Assembly: GCF_910591885.1 (NCBI RefSeq)
Contig: NC_063273.1
Location: 9,486,001 to 9,550,000 of the forward strand
Source of the DNA: Bombus terrestris
Lineage: Eukaryota > Arthropoda > Insecta > Hymenoptera > Apidae
Direction: 5' to 3'
Length of the DNA: 64,000 nucleotides
In this document: positions 21,968 through 36,200 of the stretch, one piece after another
Position numbering within the stretch: position 1 is the first letter of the stretch
Layout of the letters: every line of letters begins with the position of its first letter
Position numbers and translations under genes: made by a program
The notes under the pieces: generated by a model
What the model was told of the DNA's origin: nothing
Seen by the model: the letters and a program-made list of their open reading frames with translations, nothing else
Databases searched by the model: none

Positions 21968-24900
21968 CAGGCTACAGGCCGCGGGATCAAGGACGACTGA
22001 AATTCCAGCAGCGTTATTCGCATTAGTACAATGTGGTTATTCGAGGAGACGAGGTTTAATATTTTCGTAATCATTGGTTCACAGCTTCGTTTGATCTTGG
22101 ATTTCCCAGGCAAAACGATTTATCTTGACAGAAAGCCCGAAAAATCGGTCGTAAATACGTAACTGTTTCGCCAACGAATAAACTTTAACGCAGTTAATTA
22201 ATCTAATGCGAAACGAAGCAACGGGCGCTGTCAAAGATTTCCCTTCGAAATACTGCAATTACGCGTAATCGTTGCTTCAACACGTTGCAAGGAATAATTC
22301 CAATCAAACGTGTGTATTTCGAGAATGTGACTGAATTGAAATTTAGCCGCTTATATAAATTCGAAAAGGGGGTCAAACGATGAGCCGAATGACAGGCAGG
22401 CAGAAACAACAATAACAACGGTGTATAACAATAGCATTGTTTCATACTTATTCAGTGCCTTGGCGGATGCACGACCACTATCCTCGGAATCGAGATCCTA
22501 AACCAGTCGAAAGTTCACCTCGGTTTCAGCTGCGGAATGTTATTGGCTTTCTGCCCAATTACAAACAATTGTACCGCGTTTCTGCACGTGGCAGCGCACG
22601 TACGCGAGGTCCTTCGTTTCAAAAGTTTCGCAAAACCATCGTTCAACTACCCGTACTCTGCTGTTCCATGCGCGTGTGCACACGAACCGTGCGCTTTCAC
22701 AATTCCAAACCTTTCTCCTATCTGCTTGATATACGCTCGGAGACGTTTCGTTTTTAGAAACCGAACGTGCATGCTACGCTTTCAATCGACAGAAACAGAA
22801 CTCTTAATGCCTAGAATTTGTGTGTGTGTTTTTGTGTATGCATATGTGCGTATAAACTAGGCCACTTTATATACTTCGTTCATGTTTCGATGAATTATCA
22901 TGGTTCGCTTATCTTTTTTATTTTTTTACGTTGCAAGATACACACGATATTCCGTAGACAAAAGATTCGTAACTCGTCGACGCAATGATCGACAGAAGCA
23001 TTAATATCTGGAATTTATGCGTATAAACAAGAACCCTTTATATTTTTCTTGAAGCTTAAATTATCAAGGATCACTAATCTCTTTGTCTTTCAACATCAAG
23101 GAATCTACGCAATGCACGATACAAAGAAGGTTTCGTAATTTATCAGCACAACGAACATTTTTACTACCATGAATCAAACGAACGTTCTATCTTTCACAAT
23201 ACCGAGCGATATTTTTGTAGCATCCAGCAGTCGTCGAGTTTTCAACGAGGAGAAGCACAATAGCGCGGCGATATTTCGCGTGAAATGCAAGCGACAGAGC
23301 TGGACGTATTGAATATATAAAACAGGGAATCGTGGCTGGACAAACGTATCAGGTCGTAGTTTCGCAACAATAATCCTGACTCTAATTTAGAGTGGCCAGA
23401 GAAAAATTGCAGCTTAGTCTGGTTAAACTCGCGCTAAACCATGTTCCTCGCGAGCGCAACTTCAGCTGCGGCCGTCACAGACCGTGGTGACGCGATGACG
23501 AGATGCCAGAGATACGCAACGATTTCTGACAGGTCGAGCAAACCAAGGGGACTTTACGAGGGACTGTCGCTGGATATTTTTCGTTAAATCCTGTACAAGC
23601 GTGAACGCGTTCAACGTCGTCATTTCTGCTTGGCATCCCGGCCTGGCGTGGAAACCGGCCGATCTCTCCTGGAAAAGTCGCTCCACGTGGCGAGATAAAT
23701 TGTTTTTTGAGAGAGGAGGGGGGGGGGAGCATCGTTTCGGGGTTGATCGTAAAATTTTGTAGGTTAAACGCTCATGGTTCCGGCCGGATCGTGTAATACG
23801 TTTCGGCTATGTTTCGTGAGAATTGAATTTGACAGAGAACCGAATAGAAGATTTAACAAAATGGAGGCGCAGCTGCTAAAATAACATCGATGTTCGATAT
23901 AGTTTTATTTGTAGATAGGATTTTTTTATGTTTTCGTTCAATCAACGATTCCAAAAATACGGAGATATAATGCGCATTATTTAATCGAGTAATCCTCCGA
24001 CGTATCGTCTGCCCGGTTTAATATGTACAGATAAAACAATATTCTCCTTTTGCACGCTTTCATAAATTGATCTTAAAAAGATCAAGGACAAATTTTAAAC
24101 TAAGAATTCAGTTACGACTAATAATAATCCATACTAGTTCCTTGTGATACGATAATTGATATCAGTTATTAAAACACAGTCGATTAACAATCAATAGAAT
24201 TTCTGAACGAACGACAAATATCAAGTTTCTGTTTCGCCAAACAATTTCACGAGGAATACGAAAACGTTCGATACGCGTATCCGTTATAAAATTTCAAAGA
24301 GTCTCAGGCAAGAAAAATGGTATATGTTCAAAAATTTCGACTTTCGCGACTAGACGACAGATTTTTCACGTCTCTCGCTGTATTATAGGTTGCCTTCGGC
24401 ACAATATCTGTCATAATACCATTGGTATCGTGTCTGACATCGTCCGCGACGTTTCTTTGATTCAACGATCGATCGCGCGTGTCTCTGCGTGCAACACGAT
24501 TCACCTTTGAATTTCAAACGCGCATTACTCCCTGCTCTCCGTGTCACGTTCCCCTCGATCCGATTCACCGGAAATCGGTGTCGCGACGCGTCGTTCCGTG
24601 AAAAAATCCATTCGATGGAGAAGCAAGATTCGCAAGAACTTGAATACGACGTTCCAGGTCATTTTAACCAACAATTTACGATTACAGTACGAATAATCCT
24701 TGGTATTTTGACCATCGATTGGTATTGACACTTCATCTTATTTTATTTGATTTCAAACGTAGATTAATTTTGGTCATAATAATTCTTTAATTTGTTTCAT
24801 TTACATCTTATATCGTCTTCCGTATCCGATTTTAGAGTTAAATAAGTATATATATCCACGGGTAGCAATCAAAGGGTAAGTTATTTGGCATTTCATTTGG

Positions 24901-27401
24901 GTAGACGTTTATCAAGCAGCACGAAGCAGAAGAATTAGATAAATTCCACGTTCGTTCCCGTTGCTTCCTTATTTGAAATCGTTTCTCAGTTCAGCGTGAA
25001 ACTTGCTAAATTGGAGCTCTTGGCAAATGTACATTCCACTCTTCTTGCGGGTAATAAAATTAACTAATAGAGAAAGACCGTGAAGAAGTTAATGCAACCG
25101 TCGGTTCCTCGGTGTATATCATGTAATATTATGCCGCTAATATTTAATTACGAATTTAATGGAATTAATCGTTGATGATCAAATGAAACGTTTATAATAT
25201 TGACTGGAACTATTCAAGAACACGTTCCATTGTGTATCAATCGTTCGATTACCATTCATCGTGTTGAAAACGCTAAGTTGTATGGCAATGGTAGTTCCCA
25301 TGACAGGTGCGCAATAAATTCATCGAAGTTTGCCACGTCTCATTAATATTTATTGCACTCGAATCTAATTTCAGGTTGCGAGCAGCCATCGTTTCGCCGC
25401 AAACCACAATAGATTCTTTCCTGACGGAGTTTTTCCTGCCATTGCAAGCCATCGTGTAAACGAACATTTACATAAGCGAGAATAATACTGTGAATAATGT
25501 CGACGCCTTTTCCCATCATTCACCACTTAGTCGCGATCGTAATATCGAATGTCATCTGTCAAACATTCCTCGATAAATGTAGAGCTTGGTGGACAAATTC
25601 TATGGAAAGAAAAGTATTTGCTTTTAAATGAAAGGAATATAGGAAGCGACAAGTAACATCGGTATTTATTGATTTGCATAATTTATGAATTCATAGACAA
25701 TAAGAGATCAATAGACTGTGAATAATACTAACGTCCTTTTCTTTTTTGACATTTACCCAGACCACTTTAAGTGAATATATTTTTCCACAAAATGAGACAC
25801 ATATAAAAAGCGAGAGATAATCTTTATATTTAAGTCATTTAGAAACTACGTTGACCAACTAGGTAAATCCTAAGGTAAATTTAAACGACGATTTATACCA
25901 TATTCGTGCGAAAAATGAACTTGCAGAAGTAAGTCGTTTGTTTCTTAAGAACTGATCATCAATCGTAATGAAAGTAAAAATTAACAGTAAGTAAGATTGA
26001 TCAATTCAGCCCCCGAGAGGTTCATTTCTCGATTTGAATAATTTACAAAAAATAAACGACAGTGATACCATGAATTTTATTATTTTATTTCATTAATATT
26101 TTAGCATTTTAACATTTATGAAAACTGCCTTGTAGCAATGAATAAAAAAAAATGAAGACTCCTGAAACGAAGCTGTCACAGTTTTATCATTCACGATTGT
26201 ATATTCAAAATAGATTATGTGTAAAAAGATTATTCTAGTAGAGCGGAGAATACGCCTAGCCTGTCCCAAATGCAAAATTTCAGTTTTCCGACAACTTGGA
26301 GCTACTCTACGACTTTTCCCTCCAATTTCACCGCGAAAATGTTTTTCCCTTCGGTAAACCATCCCGTGTCCGTTGTTTTACAGACATAAATCTAGATTCC
26401 ATCGCTAAACGACACTTTGCCAAGTCATCTTCCGTCGCGTTTCGTTCTTGGAAAGCAAAAGCCGACCATTTGCACGCATGAATCATGCACATTCCCATCA
26501 CGCGCCTGCAACGAAACGGACTAATCTTTATTATTTACGCCAAGCCCCCCGATAAACAACGATTTTAATTGCATAAATATTCATCATGGCCCGGCGTGTC
26601 CTACGTATAATATGTAATTCATGAAACGTTAAAAATGCATAGGATCCTGTTCCATCCGCGCGATTCGTCAGCTGCAACTGCACCGTGGGACTCGTTCGTG
26701 ACAATTTTTGCGCGGATTTGCACCGCGCCGTCATTTATACAGGGCGGCGCGTGATGATCACGACCTGTCCTCCGCGGCCGATGCTTCTAGCCATTTCCGG
26801 TTCTGCGATAACGCCAAAATTCAACGCAGACAAAACTAAAACTGCATCGTTACGCAGATTGTTTAGCGATCTCGAACGCGCGCCGTCGTATACTCTCTCG
26901 TTCATAAGTATCAGTAGACGCGGATATACCTTGATACTAATGACACTATAAGCGTTAGGTCCTGAAACGCTATGGGGGCTCCGAAAATGCTTACCAAAGG
27001 GATTGACAAACAATTATCAGAATTGCGTAAAATGCATGTGTTAGTGTGCAAAGCCCGGGATAAAAATTTTAGTTTGATTGCAACGAAGTTTGTCGAATCG
27101 ACATGTATAGTTGTTCGAGACTCGGCTCGAGCGCATGGTGAACTCATTCTGAAATATTCGGGAACATTCTTGCGTTTTCTAGAATGCAAAAACTACTGAA
27201 TGGTAGTAGTTTTGGACCATCGCGTAGTGCGTATTTCAATTACTACATATGAAGTTAATATTCAACGTCTAAGTCGTAAGTCATATTCTGACAGATTAAG
27301 CAAAGGATCTCTGGAGGTATATATATATCAGTTTCCTATTAATTTTCCTATATATAATTAACAAACATCGATTTAGCTAGGCTGAACTGTTTCTAAATGA
27401 G
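21968..27401. other. Long gene-free stretch with scattered GC-richer patches
   Basis: GC-richer patches at about 22440-22760, 23400-23760, 24360-24730 and 26640-27190 carry overlapping 60-107-codon frames on both strands, none recognisable. A 10-G run stands at 23718-23727. I see no RNA gene or clear mobile element. The GC-richer patches may be conserved regulatory DNA, which cannot be judged without alignment. Confidence 0.4.
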
Positions 27402-27425
27402 ACTAAACTAAACTAAACTAAACTG
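27402..27425. repeat. (AACTA)n short tandem repeat
   Basis: Four units of AACTA with a further imperfect copy. The complement reads TTTAG repeats, which resembles but is not the insect telomere unit TTAGG. Confidence 0.8.
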
Positions 27426-27854
27426 AAACTAAATTTACTTCAGCTTAGGGATCGCAAAATGATTAGTAGCTTTAGGCTCCTAAAGGATTAAATCTGTCAC
27501 TGAACATCGGGCTTTTCTCTGGTTTCATCTGAAGGTACACACACGCGCGCACAAAAAGCACAGGATGAACAATTTGGAAACTTCGGCCGTGGAACTTTTA
27601 CGAAGATTATTTGATATATTTATGATTCTTCCAATTTCAATCGTGTTTTTCAGGTTTTCCCTGAAAAAGTGAATTGGAATGTTCACGATACATCAAAACA
27701 AAGCGCCAGGAACTAATAAAACACAGTTGATACCTAAAGAACCACAAATATATCAGTTCTAAAATTCCATTCCTTATGTTAAAATATCGAAATGGTCCTT
27801 TTGAATTGGTCGTGGGATTAAGTACATATTTTGCATCTTATGGACCATTAACTA

Positions 27855-27994
27855 GTTAACTGCATTCGAGGTATATACACGTCAATCCAAAACTTTAGCT
27901 CGACGCGGTTGACGTGTGTACTCGTCGTGTAAAATAAAAAATTGCCATTTACCATAAAAACTCAAAATTTGAGTAAAAAGTAATATAAATGGCA
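27855..27994. repeat. Hairpin-rich block, possible MITE fragment
   Basis: Two inverted repeats stand in 120 bp. ACACGTCAA (27877-27885) pairs with TTGACGTGT (27909-27917). TGCCATTTA (27943-27951) pairs with TAAATGGCA (27986-27994) around an inner ACTCAAA/TTTGAGT palindrome (27960-27974). A TTAA at about 27856-27859 starts the block, as expected for a piggyBac-type end, but no matching far end is clear. It could also be an RNA hairpin or terminator-like structure. Confidence 0.4.
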
Positions 27995-28004
27995 TTTAGT
28001 GGTA

Positions 28005-31000
28005 TGTTTCCTTTATATTTTCAGTAAAGCTATAACGTATTTTATAAAACAAAAAGAAAGTGAAGAAAGAAAGTTTGATTATTTGATTATTCTCTTCGGT
28101 TATGCTGCACGTAATCGAATATAACATTTTTATAAATTTGGTTGATTATTTTCCCCAATGCATCGGTTATTCTCCGAATTATTTTGTGTACTTTACTGCG
28201 TATATCGGCTTTGCCCAAATTACTTTATATATTTTATTTTATTATTTTTTCGTGATTTTTAAGTTTTTATAAACAATACCTTTTTTCAACAATGGATTGT
28301 TAATTTTTTATCGAATGAAAATGTAATCCATTCTCGTCTTGCTTTACTTTTTTCATAAAATTTATAATAGATTTTTGAAACTAAACTCCTCAGTTAACAG
28401 CTTAAAAGACGTCAATCATTACGAGTGAATTTAAAATGAGGAAATCGGCAAAATTGTACTTATCACAAGTACTTTGCCCCCTTAACCTAGAACTTTTTAA
28501 TAAATTCCTAACCGTTGATAAATTCCACTAATAAATTCCTAACTATTTCTGAGGTTAAACTTACTTTCTGTAAGTGTCTTAATACCTGCGAACATAAGTG
28601 TAAGTGGTCGCAATGCTTCATTGTTTCGATGAAAGTAGGCGAGGACTTAACGTGTCGTAATAGCTGTAGGTAACAAACCGCCCTATTTTCTCTGATTAAA
28701 TATATGAGTAACGCCGCAACATTTTGAGTAGTTGGAAACACAATGAAAACGGCAGATTGCTGCAACCTCGATATTAGCACGCGACATTTGCATTCCGTGG
28801 ACGGATTATTGTTTAGTAAGAAGTTGAGCCGAGAGAGATGAAGAGAAATAGAAAGAGAGAGTGAGGAGTGGAAGAGCGAATTATAGTTTTCGAAGTATGA
28901 CACCGTCGAGCTCCGACACGTACTAGCCAGAATTTGTAAGTTCGCTAGGTCGCGACAGTACACGCCACCCCATAAATAAGACTCCGCAACTCTGTCAAAC
29001 CATCAGCCTTTATAATAGATACGGTGACTCCGTATGAAACAGTGGTTTAACAACTGGGTCAGTTTCTTCGATCGCGTGGCTACTTCCTCTGTCATTTCCA
29101 AAATCCGGATCAATCACGTCATTTGCATATTGGTTATACGGAACAAAATATCATGTTAATTCGAGATAAGAAACAGGAACATAGAATTTGGAATAATTTG
29201 ATTTCAAAATTCTGTTGATAATCTTATAAATTACTTTATTAAATTCACGTTATAAATTAGCTTACAACTAATTAATAAAATCAAATTTCAAGGAAATTTA
29301 TGCATTCACTCACGCAGTTCGTTTTTGTGTATTACCTTGTGTATAGATAGAGCTGCATATGTAACATTAATCAACGTTAACGAATTTTTCTCCTATAGAG
29401 AATAAGCCACAGAAATGAAAAATTCATTATCAACGATATCCCAAACCAGCAAACGTAACACAGAAGCTGTTTAAGTGAGTATCGGTTTAGGATTTTAAGT
29501 GATATTTTTTATTTAATAATGCAGTTACGTTTTAACGAGCTATGTATGAGAAATGATTGTAGATTGTTGGCTGAAAAGAACGGTGTACTAACGAGATTCC
29601 ACCAGTCTCATTGACAACTACGACGATACGCATTGTCTGTTCTCTGGCGCTACGCTGGTGTATACATCGGGCCGGAATGTCTCCCGAGGTGCATATGCAG
29701 CCGGTGTTGTTATCGTTTACCAGGAGAATATCGCGCACGTCCCGTGTAACCAGCGAATCTATGGCTGCAAGCACAAACGTAATTCTCGTAACCGAGAAAA
29801 TGGAAAAATGTGTATGCGTGAACTCGAGGAAACAGAGAAGTTTTTATAAACGTTATCTCGAATCAGTAGCGCCAAGTTGCTTTCAGAAATGAATGGAAAA
29901 ATACTAAACTTTTAATGGATCAGAAACGGTTGGAGATCGATGGAATTTCCTGAGGGTTTGGAAGCGTCGAAACTTCCGCAAAGTTTCAAACTGCTCGAAC
30001 ATTACAGAACATTCGAGGAGTTTCCTCGACTTCAAACGTTACACGGTACATTCCGAGTGTCCTCGAAGATTTAAAGGTTCCAGGAAAATCCCAATGTTTC
30101 AGAAAGTTCAAGCGTTGCAAATTATTTCTAAAAAGTTTGAACATTCGAAGAGTTCAGCGAATTGCTGGGAAGTTCTATAGTTCAACGAGTTCGAAGACTC
30201 GAAAAAGTTTTAAGGTGGTTCAGGAAGATTGTAGCATTTTCGCAGAACTCGAAGAAATCGGAAAGTTCCAAGCGGGGAAAGTTTCAGGGAATTCAATGAA
30301 AAGGAGAATATCGAATATTCTGATAAACACAAAGAGTTCTTGTATGATTCCAAGACAGCACACAGAGAGAGAAGATTTCGAAAGTTCTAAACGATTTCGA
30401 GATACCAAAATTCCCCGTAAACTCACGTTGGAAACTTGGTATTTCAATCAAAGCTGCTCAGAACCTTCATCCCTGTAAATACGAAACATAAACGCAAAAC
30501 ATACCATATACGAAGGGTTAGTGTCACACGAACTTCGGAATTGAATTCACTGATGCCTCGTCACATTTACGGATCATCCATTTAACTGAAACTTTAGCTT
30601 CGATATCGTATTTTCATAGTAATATCTTACTGGTAATTCATACTTCACATACTGCAACGTGTTTTAAACGCCTAACTCTCCGTCCTGTTCACTAATATTC
30701 TGTGCGACTCTGTGCCAAACAAAATTTACGTTCATAAATTTCACATCATCCATAGTTGTACAATAAACTTATAATTACAGGTGTCGAGCAATCTTCTAAA
30801 AGATGAATTTATTCAACGGCGCATTCGCGACTTCCTAATAAATGGAATATACCGTTTTTCAATGTCACTGCTACGATATGGCGAGAATTTACGTGATATT
30901 TCTCCAGATTTATTGTTAGTTCTGACATGGAGTTGCGGTCATTTTTCATAGTTACGAATGCACCTTCTTTCCCAACCTCCGTACGATTCTTCGCCGTTGT

Positions 31001-31079
31001 ACCATTCCTCGTATCAATCGCTCGAGAATGTTCGATTACTTCTGAATACTTCTTTCCCATCCTTTCTCTTCTTTCCATT
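28005..31079. other. Gene-free stretch, nothing firmly recognised
   Basis: A 151-codon minus-strand frame at 28508-28963 has no known motif. Its end overlaps a small repeat where TAATAAATTCCTAAC occurs at 28498-28512 and 28529-28543. At about 29950-30450 the sequence is full of loose GAAAGTTC/CGAAGAGTTC phrases, which looks like an old degenerate short-unit repeat. The 113-codon plus frame there follows from it. Confidence 0.4.
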
Positions 31080-31230
31080 GTATTTATATTTATATTTATA
31101 AATATATATATATAATATATAAATATACTGATATATACTTAGAATTACTACTATTATACTACAATACTAACTAAAGTACAAACTACTATATACTAAATAC
31201 TATATATATATACATATTATATATAATTTC
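31080..31230. repeat. AT-rich low-complexity DNA
   Basis: Runs of TATTTATATT and ATATATAT with TACTA phrases. Confidence 0.8.
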
Positions 31231-31984
31231 CTTTCTTATCTCGATTAAAGGTAAAAGATAAAGCATTGTAACAAGCTATTGTCGAGATTTATAGTACGAT
31301 AATTTGCGAAAACCTGCTGTAAGTTTCACGAACAGCTAGCATTAGCGCCAAGTCAGCGAAATTAATATTTTAACCGTATTAATTATTACGATATTCGCTG
31401 GGATTCGTTTTATGTGTACTTAGGTACTGTACGAGAGAAACAATGCCTCTTTGGTCAAAATTGTTATTAACTGAGACACACACGCGCACACACTAATCTC
31501 GATGTTGCCACCGAAAGCGATTAAGACGATGATTCATCATCCGTAATTACCCTTCACGCGGCAATTCGTCATGTTTCCAAAGGTAATGAGCTGGTCAGCT
31601 GCAACGTATTTCGCGTGGCCATAACCAGGTCTCTGCGATAATCGTGATTCTCTTTTCTTTTACTCGCAATCAGGACAACTAAGGTTTAACGTTCGTGCAA
31701 CGGAACTGTGACGTGTAAATGTGTACGTTATGTTATATATAGATAACCAAAATTATAGTTAATATATGTAAGCAAAAATTAGATGTGCAAATTTATTGGG
31801 TTGCTATACATGAAATGCCGTTTTCTCAAACAAAATTTGAACCGTGTCCTCCGTGAAGCATCGTATATTTTATCAAAGCAATATCCATATCAGTGACTAA
31901 TTATATTGTTACTCCACATTTGTAACAATAATCGATTCTAAAATGTAAAAAATTCGTAAAATGTAGCTGTTGCAAATTTATAGT

Positions 31985-32080
31985 GTGATTTGTATCAAAC
32001 TCGAGCAATGATCGTGTTAGTCAAGTCTCGCAATAGTACTAATGAAATTTCAAGATGTATCGTGTAACACGCGTTCATAA
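31985..32080 (+). repeat. Dispersed repeat family 'D', copy 3
   Basis: Over 52 aligned bases about 40 agree with the copy at 62641-62692. The match includes AGTC-R-AG, CTCG, CTAA, GAAATTTCA and AACAC. Upstream flanks (CAAA...ATGATCGTG) align more weakly. Confidence 0.6.
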
Positions 32081-32169
32081 AATGTATCCACAGATATATT
32101 CAAATACTTGCGTGTATTTACATTTTCACTCTGAAATTGACTTGTCTCTGTTAATTTTTAATTTCGTAA

Positions 32170-32331
32170 TTAACCCTTTGTGCCTAAAAGATGAGCAAGC
32201 CAGCGGGTTAATATCGCAGCAGCTCGTATCTCGGAAATTAAAAGTCGGCTTAATGCATTTCGATTCAAGCACGCGGAATTTACGACCCGGATACGCTATG
32301 GAACCAACGATTTTGTAGTCGAGAGAGTTAA
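32170..32331. mobile_element. Possible piggyBac-type MITE, 162 bp
   Basis: The block is bounded by TTAA at 32170-32173 and 32328-32331. The left end reads TTAACCCTTTGTGCC and the right end, reversed, TTAACTCTCTCGAC. About 12 of 20 bases match, so the terminal inverted repeats are weak. TTAA target sites and TTAACCC-type ends are known for piggyBac relatives. The frame at 32126-32482 across it is not meaningful. Confidence 0.35.
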
Positions 32332-32974
32332 TCGCGGGAAAGCACGTGTCCCGGTTTCCTCTAGTCAAAGTTCGACCCGAATTCGTCAAGAATTCCACAT
32401 GGGAAGGCGAATTTTCTTGAGAAACGGGACATAACAGCTGGGACGTTTGTCGACGATGCTGCTGCTCCTTAATAACCTCCATTCACCGCAGCTTCTTCCA
32501 AAGTTTTTCATAGAATCAGGCCATTCCAAAAGTTCGTCGGTGGCTGTTCGACTCGCGTTGAATCGTTCGACATCTCGATAGACTTTCTAACTATGCTTGT
32601 TTGTCTTCTCTTCTTTCCTGGATAAACTGTACCCGTTCTTCGATCCTTCATGTTGTCACGATTTTTTTACAATCTTCCTCTTCTTAACGTGCTTCTTGAA
32701 ATTTTTGTACGTGATAGAGACGATATGCCTCGTTTCAATCTGCCTTGATTTCTTCAAAGTGAAACTCTTACTTCGTTGTTTATCAATCTTTGAGGGCATT
32801 TAACATTATCCGTAATGTTAATCATTTTGATTTTGCGTGAATATAACTGTTAATTTTTAACAGACGTTAATGTTAAGTACTCTTTCATAAAGCCATATTT
32901 AATTATTCTTCCTGTTACTTCCACGGTAAATTCGTTACCCGGTAACGAATGTGTCGGCATGTACTATGTAAATG

Positions 32975-33290
32975 TGAAGAATGAATAATCAATCGTCCTG
33001 TACATAATTTTCAAAAGACGCTTCCGTTCAAAACTTCACGCATAATGAACTAATTTCAAATTACAGAGAAATAATGAATTTGGATGTCTATAAAGAGAAT
33101 TTATTACTTCGCATAATTTTGGAAAATCGTATTTTATTTAAAATTCTATGCATAATAAACTCATATTAGGTTGCAACATAATAATGATTTTAAGCGGTTG
33201 CAAAGAGAATTTTCCTGCTATACTTCAAATTACAATCCAAGAAAAATTTTATGCACAATTTTTTGTGAAACATTATACACACAGCACTAG
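32975..33290 (+). repeat. Diverged tandem array, period about 110 bp
   Basis: Units begin near 33027 and 33137 with a partial unit near 33239 and a partial lead-in near 32998. Shared blocks are AAA-A-Y-TCAYGCATAAT, AATAATGA and TGCAAAGAGAATTT/TATAAAGAGAATTT. Identity between units is around two thirds by eye. Confidence 0.5.
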
Positions 33291-36200
33291 TTCAAACAAA
33301 ACAAAAAAGTGCTCATCTACCATTGAAATTCTAATTGTAAGGCTAATAATAATTAGTCTGTCAAAGCAATGAGATAAGCAAGAATAAAAGGCAGAATGGA
33401 CATCGCGATAACCACATTCCAATGTTAGTCTACTCGGCATAGTTACTTCTCAGCATGTGCAAGAAGAAAATATACTAAACCTTAAAGCAACACGACAACG
33501 GAGAAAATTTGCAAGCGAATAGAATCCGATGGGAGCAAATTGTTTGTCGTAACGTCACGGCGATAGTTTTGTTCCTGGCACCATACCCAAGAGTCTCCAA
33601 ATTTTTGGTTCCGTGTTTATTTGACGCCGATGCAACGTAAATAGTTCGCTTCGTGTGTTTCGTTTCGACATTCCACGATTTCAAATAAAATTACACCGAA
33701 TCCTGGCGTTCTAGGCAGGAGTGTGATTTTGACGGGCCGTTTTCTACTGAAATTATATTCCCGTGCAGCGTATTACCACATTTCGAGTATTTTCGTTCCA
33801 TTCGCCGCGCGACCAAACTCACGTTCGCTATTTTTTCCTCCTATTTTCACCGCACATCCACACATGTTTTCTTTCTTCACGCACGTAGACAAACACGTAG
33901 ACATTGATTTTAACGAAACACACGGACACACGAGGGAAGATGTATTATGTTATAAAATACGACAAAACTTATTGTTTGGACAGTCTCCATCGTTTCTCGT
34001 TAGAGGAGAGAGAAATTACTGAAAAACTTAATCCGCGAGGTCTTCCAGGGAGTTTCATTCCGTTCGACAAATCACGTTCCACCGCTATCACCACCTCTTT
34101 CCTCCGGCCATTGAATCAAATTTAATTAATGTTATTGCGAATAATTAAGAGGAGAACTAGTTTCGCATTCTGCTCGCTTCTGGCTGGAAATTAGAATCGC
34201 GAACGAGCCGTCGTTCGACCGCTATTCATTAAAATTTAACGTCACGTCAAACGTCTGAATACTTTATTTGAAACCGGCGAGTATTGTTTCACGATGCGAA
34301 AATATTCATCTGTTCAAACATTTGTTTATTCAAACAATGTGCTAAATAGCTCTTTCTTGACCGGTCAAAAGGTAGCTGTGAAACTAGTCGCTTTTCGTAT
34401 ATTCTTTGTACACTCTATTCATACCGATTCTTTGATTCAATAGAAGATTGAGTAATCAGGCGTGAATATATTAATTTTTAAACCACGTAATTAATTTCGT
34501 CGCATATGTTCAGCGTGTATTAATTTACAAAAAAAAAGGGGGGAAATAGAGGAAAATGTTAGAAAGAGAAAGACCCTTTAGTTTTTCTTCTCGTTGCATT
34601 TTCTATGTTACTAAGTAAGAGGAAGATTAAAGTTGAATACCGTAATGCACGAGTATGCAGCGAATTTTCCAATATAAATATGAAATTAAAAACTCTCCTT
34701 GAAATTTACCATTGTCGAGCCTCTGCGATGAATGTCTTTGAATCATGTTGCAGTGAAATTCGCAAAATTGGATTCGACATCATCAAGTATCGTCGTGTAA
34801 CAATTTTTTAATGTATCTATCTGACATTCGATTTCGATTAACTCAAATTTTCTTTAAATTTCGTTCGATTCCATCGAACTTCTCAAAAGATTATCAAAAA
34901 AAGATTCAGGAAACGAAATTCCGTACAAAATAAATTTCAAAATTTTACAAAATAAAATCGGACACAAAATTTCGTCCTTCTATTCGTCGGTTTCATCGCT
35001 CGAGCTTGTAGTATCGGGACAAGAAGCATCATTTTTCGACAAAGTCCTTAGAAAAATAGATACGATCCTTGACGACCACTACAGCGCTAACTGGGACGGT
35101 ATCGCGCTGACGCGCGAGAAGAATTTTTGTAACGATCACACGTGTACCTTCAAACGTTAACTCTCAACTTCACCGGTTTTTGCGAAATTTGTCGATTAGA
35201 TAGTGGATCTAGTATTGTTTCTTCGAGACGAGAATTTCCTCACTTTACCTTCTGATTTGTTTAGAAAAATGTCCTTTCTCTTCCTCACTAGGTTACTCTT
35301 TAGTAACATGTTTTCGTAATCATTTTAATTCATTAATTTTATTATATTTCCAGGAGGCATTTTCAAATAACAATGAAACAATTTGGGATCCAAAGATGAA
35401 GAAACTATAGTATCATTAATAGGTTAATATAATAAAATTTAGAATTTAGGTTTATTCTATAAGGTCATCGAATCAACGTGATCCTCTGAGTATAAAGTTA
35501 TTTTAAAATTATATCCCCTCGTCATAAATGATTCAAGTGAATGACGAACAATTTCGAGTGTATACAAACTCGTATAACGATAAATTGAACGTGAAAGAGA
35601 CGAACTCGTTTTCTGCTGGAAATTATCGTCGTTTCTACCGGTTGGCTCTCTTTCTCTTTCTCTCTTTTGTTAAAAGTTCGTGTTTTTAAAAAAAATTACT
35701 TTTATTTACCCAACCTTTTTAATAGACCTGCTATTAATCCTGTTGACGTTGAAATAATAGTGAAATGTAAATGCAGGAATACCGGAAATGAAGCAAATCC
35801 TTTTTGCACCGACCCGCGTTCTTTTCTTGCTCCATGGGCCACTTTTTGTATGCATGAGTTACGGTTTAAGTTTCACCGTGGGGAAGATATGGTATTGAGG
35901 TGAAACCAAGAGAAACAAAGAATGGCGATACAGCAAATGTTTAAAAAAACAACACGAACGAACAAGTTTTATTTTCTATCACCTGATAAAATGGTTCGTA
36001 AAAGGCAATAAATTTTTCGATGGGATAAAGATCATAAAATGCTTTCTGTAGTTTTCTTTCCAAACCGGGAATAAATTTATTCTACACCTCAACAATTATT
36101 TCGACAAAGTTCGACATTCACAAAAGAATTATTGTTCGTATCGAATTACTCGTTTCAATTCGTCTGTATTTTTTATTTTCAATTCTTTTTTTTTACTTGG

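Noticed and set aside
27402..27425. Telomere-like repeat
   Set aside because: The unit TTTAG differs from the insect telomere unit TTAGG and only four copies are present.
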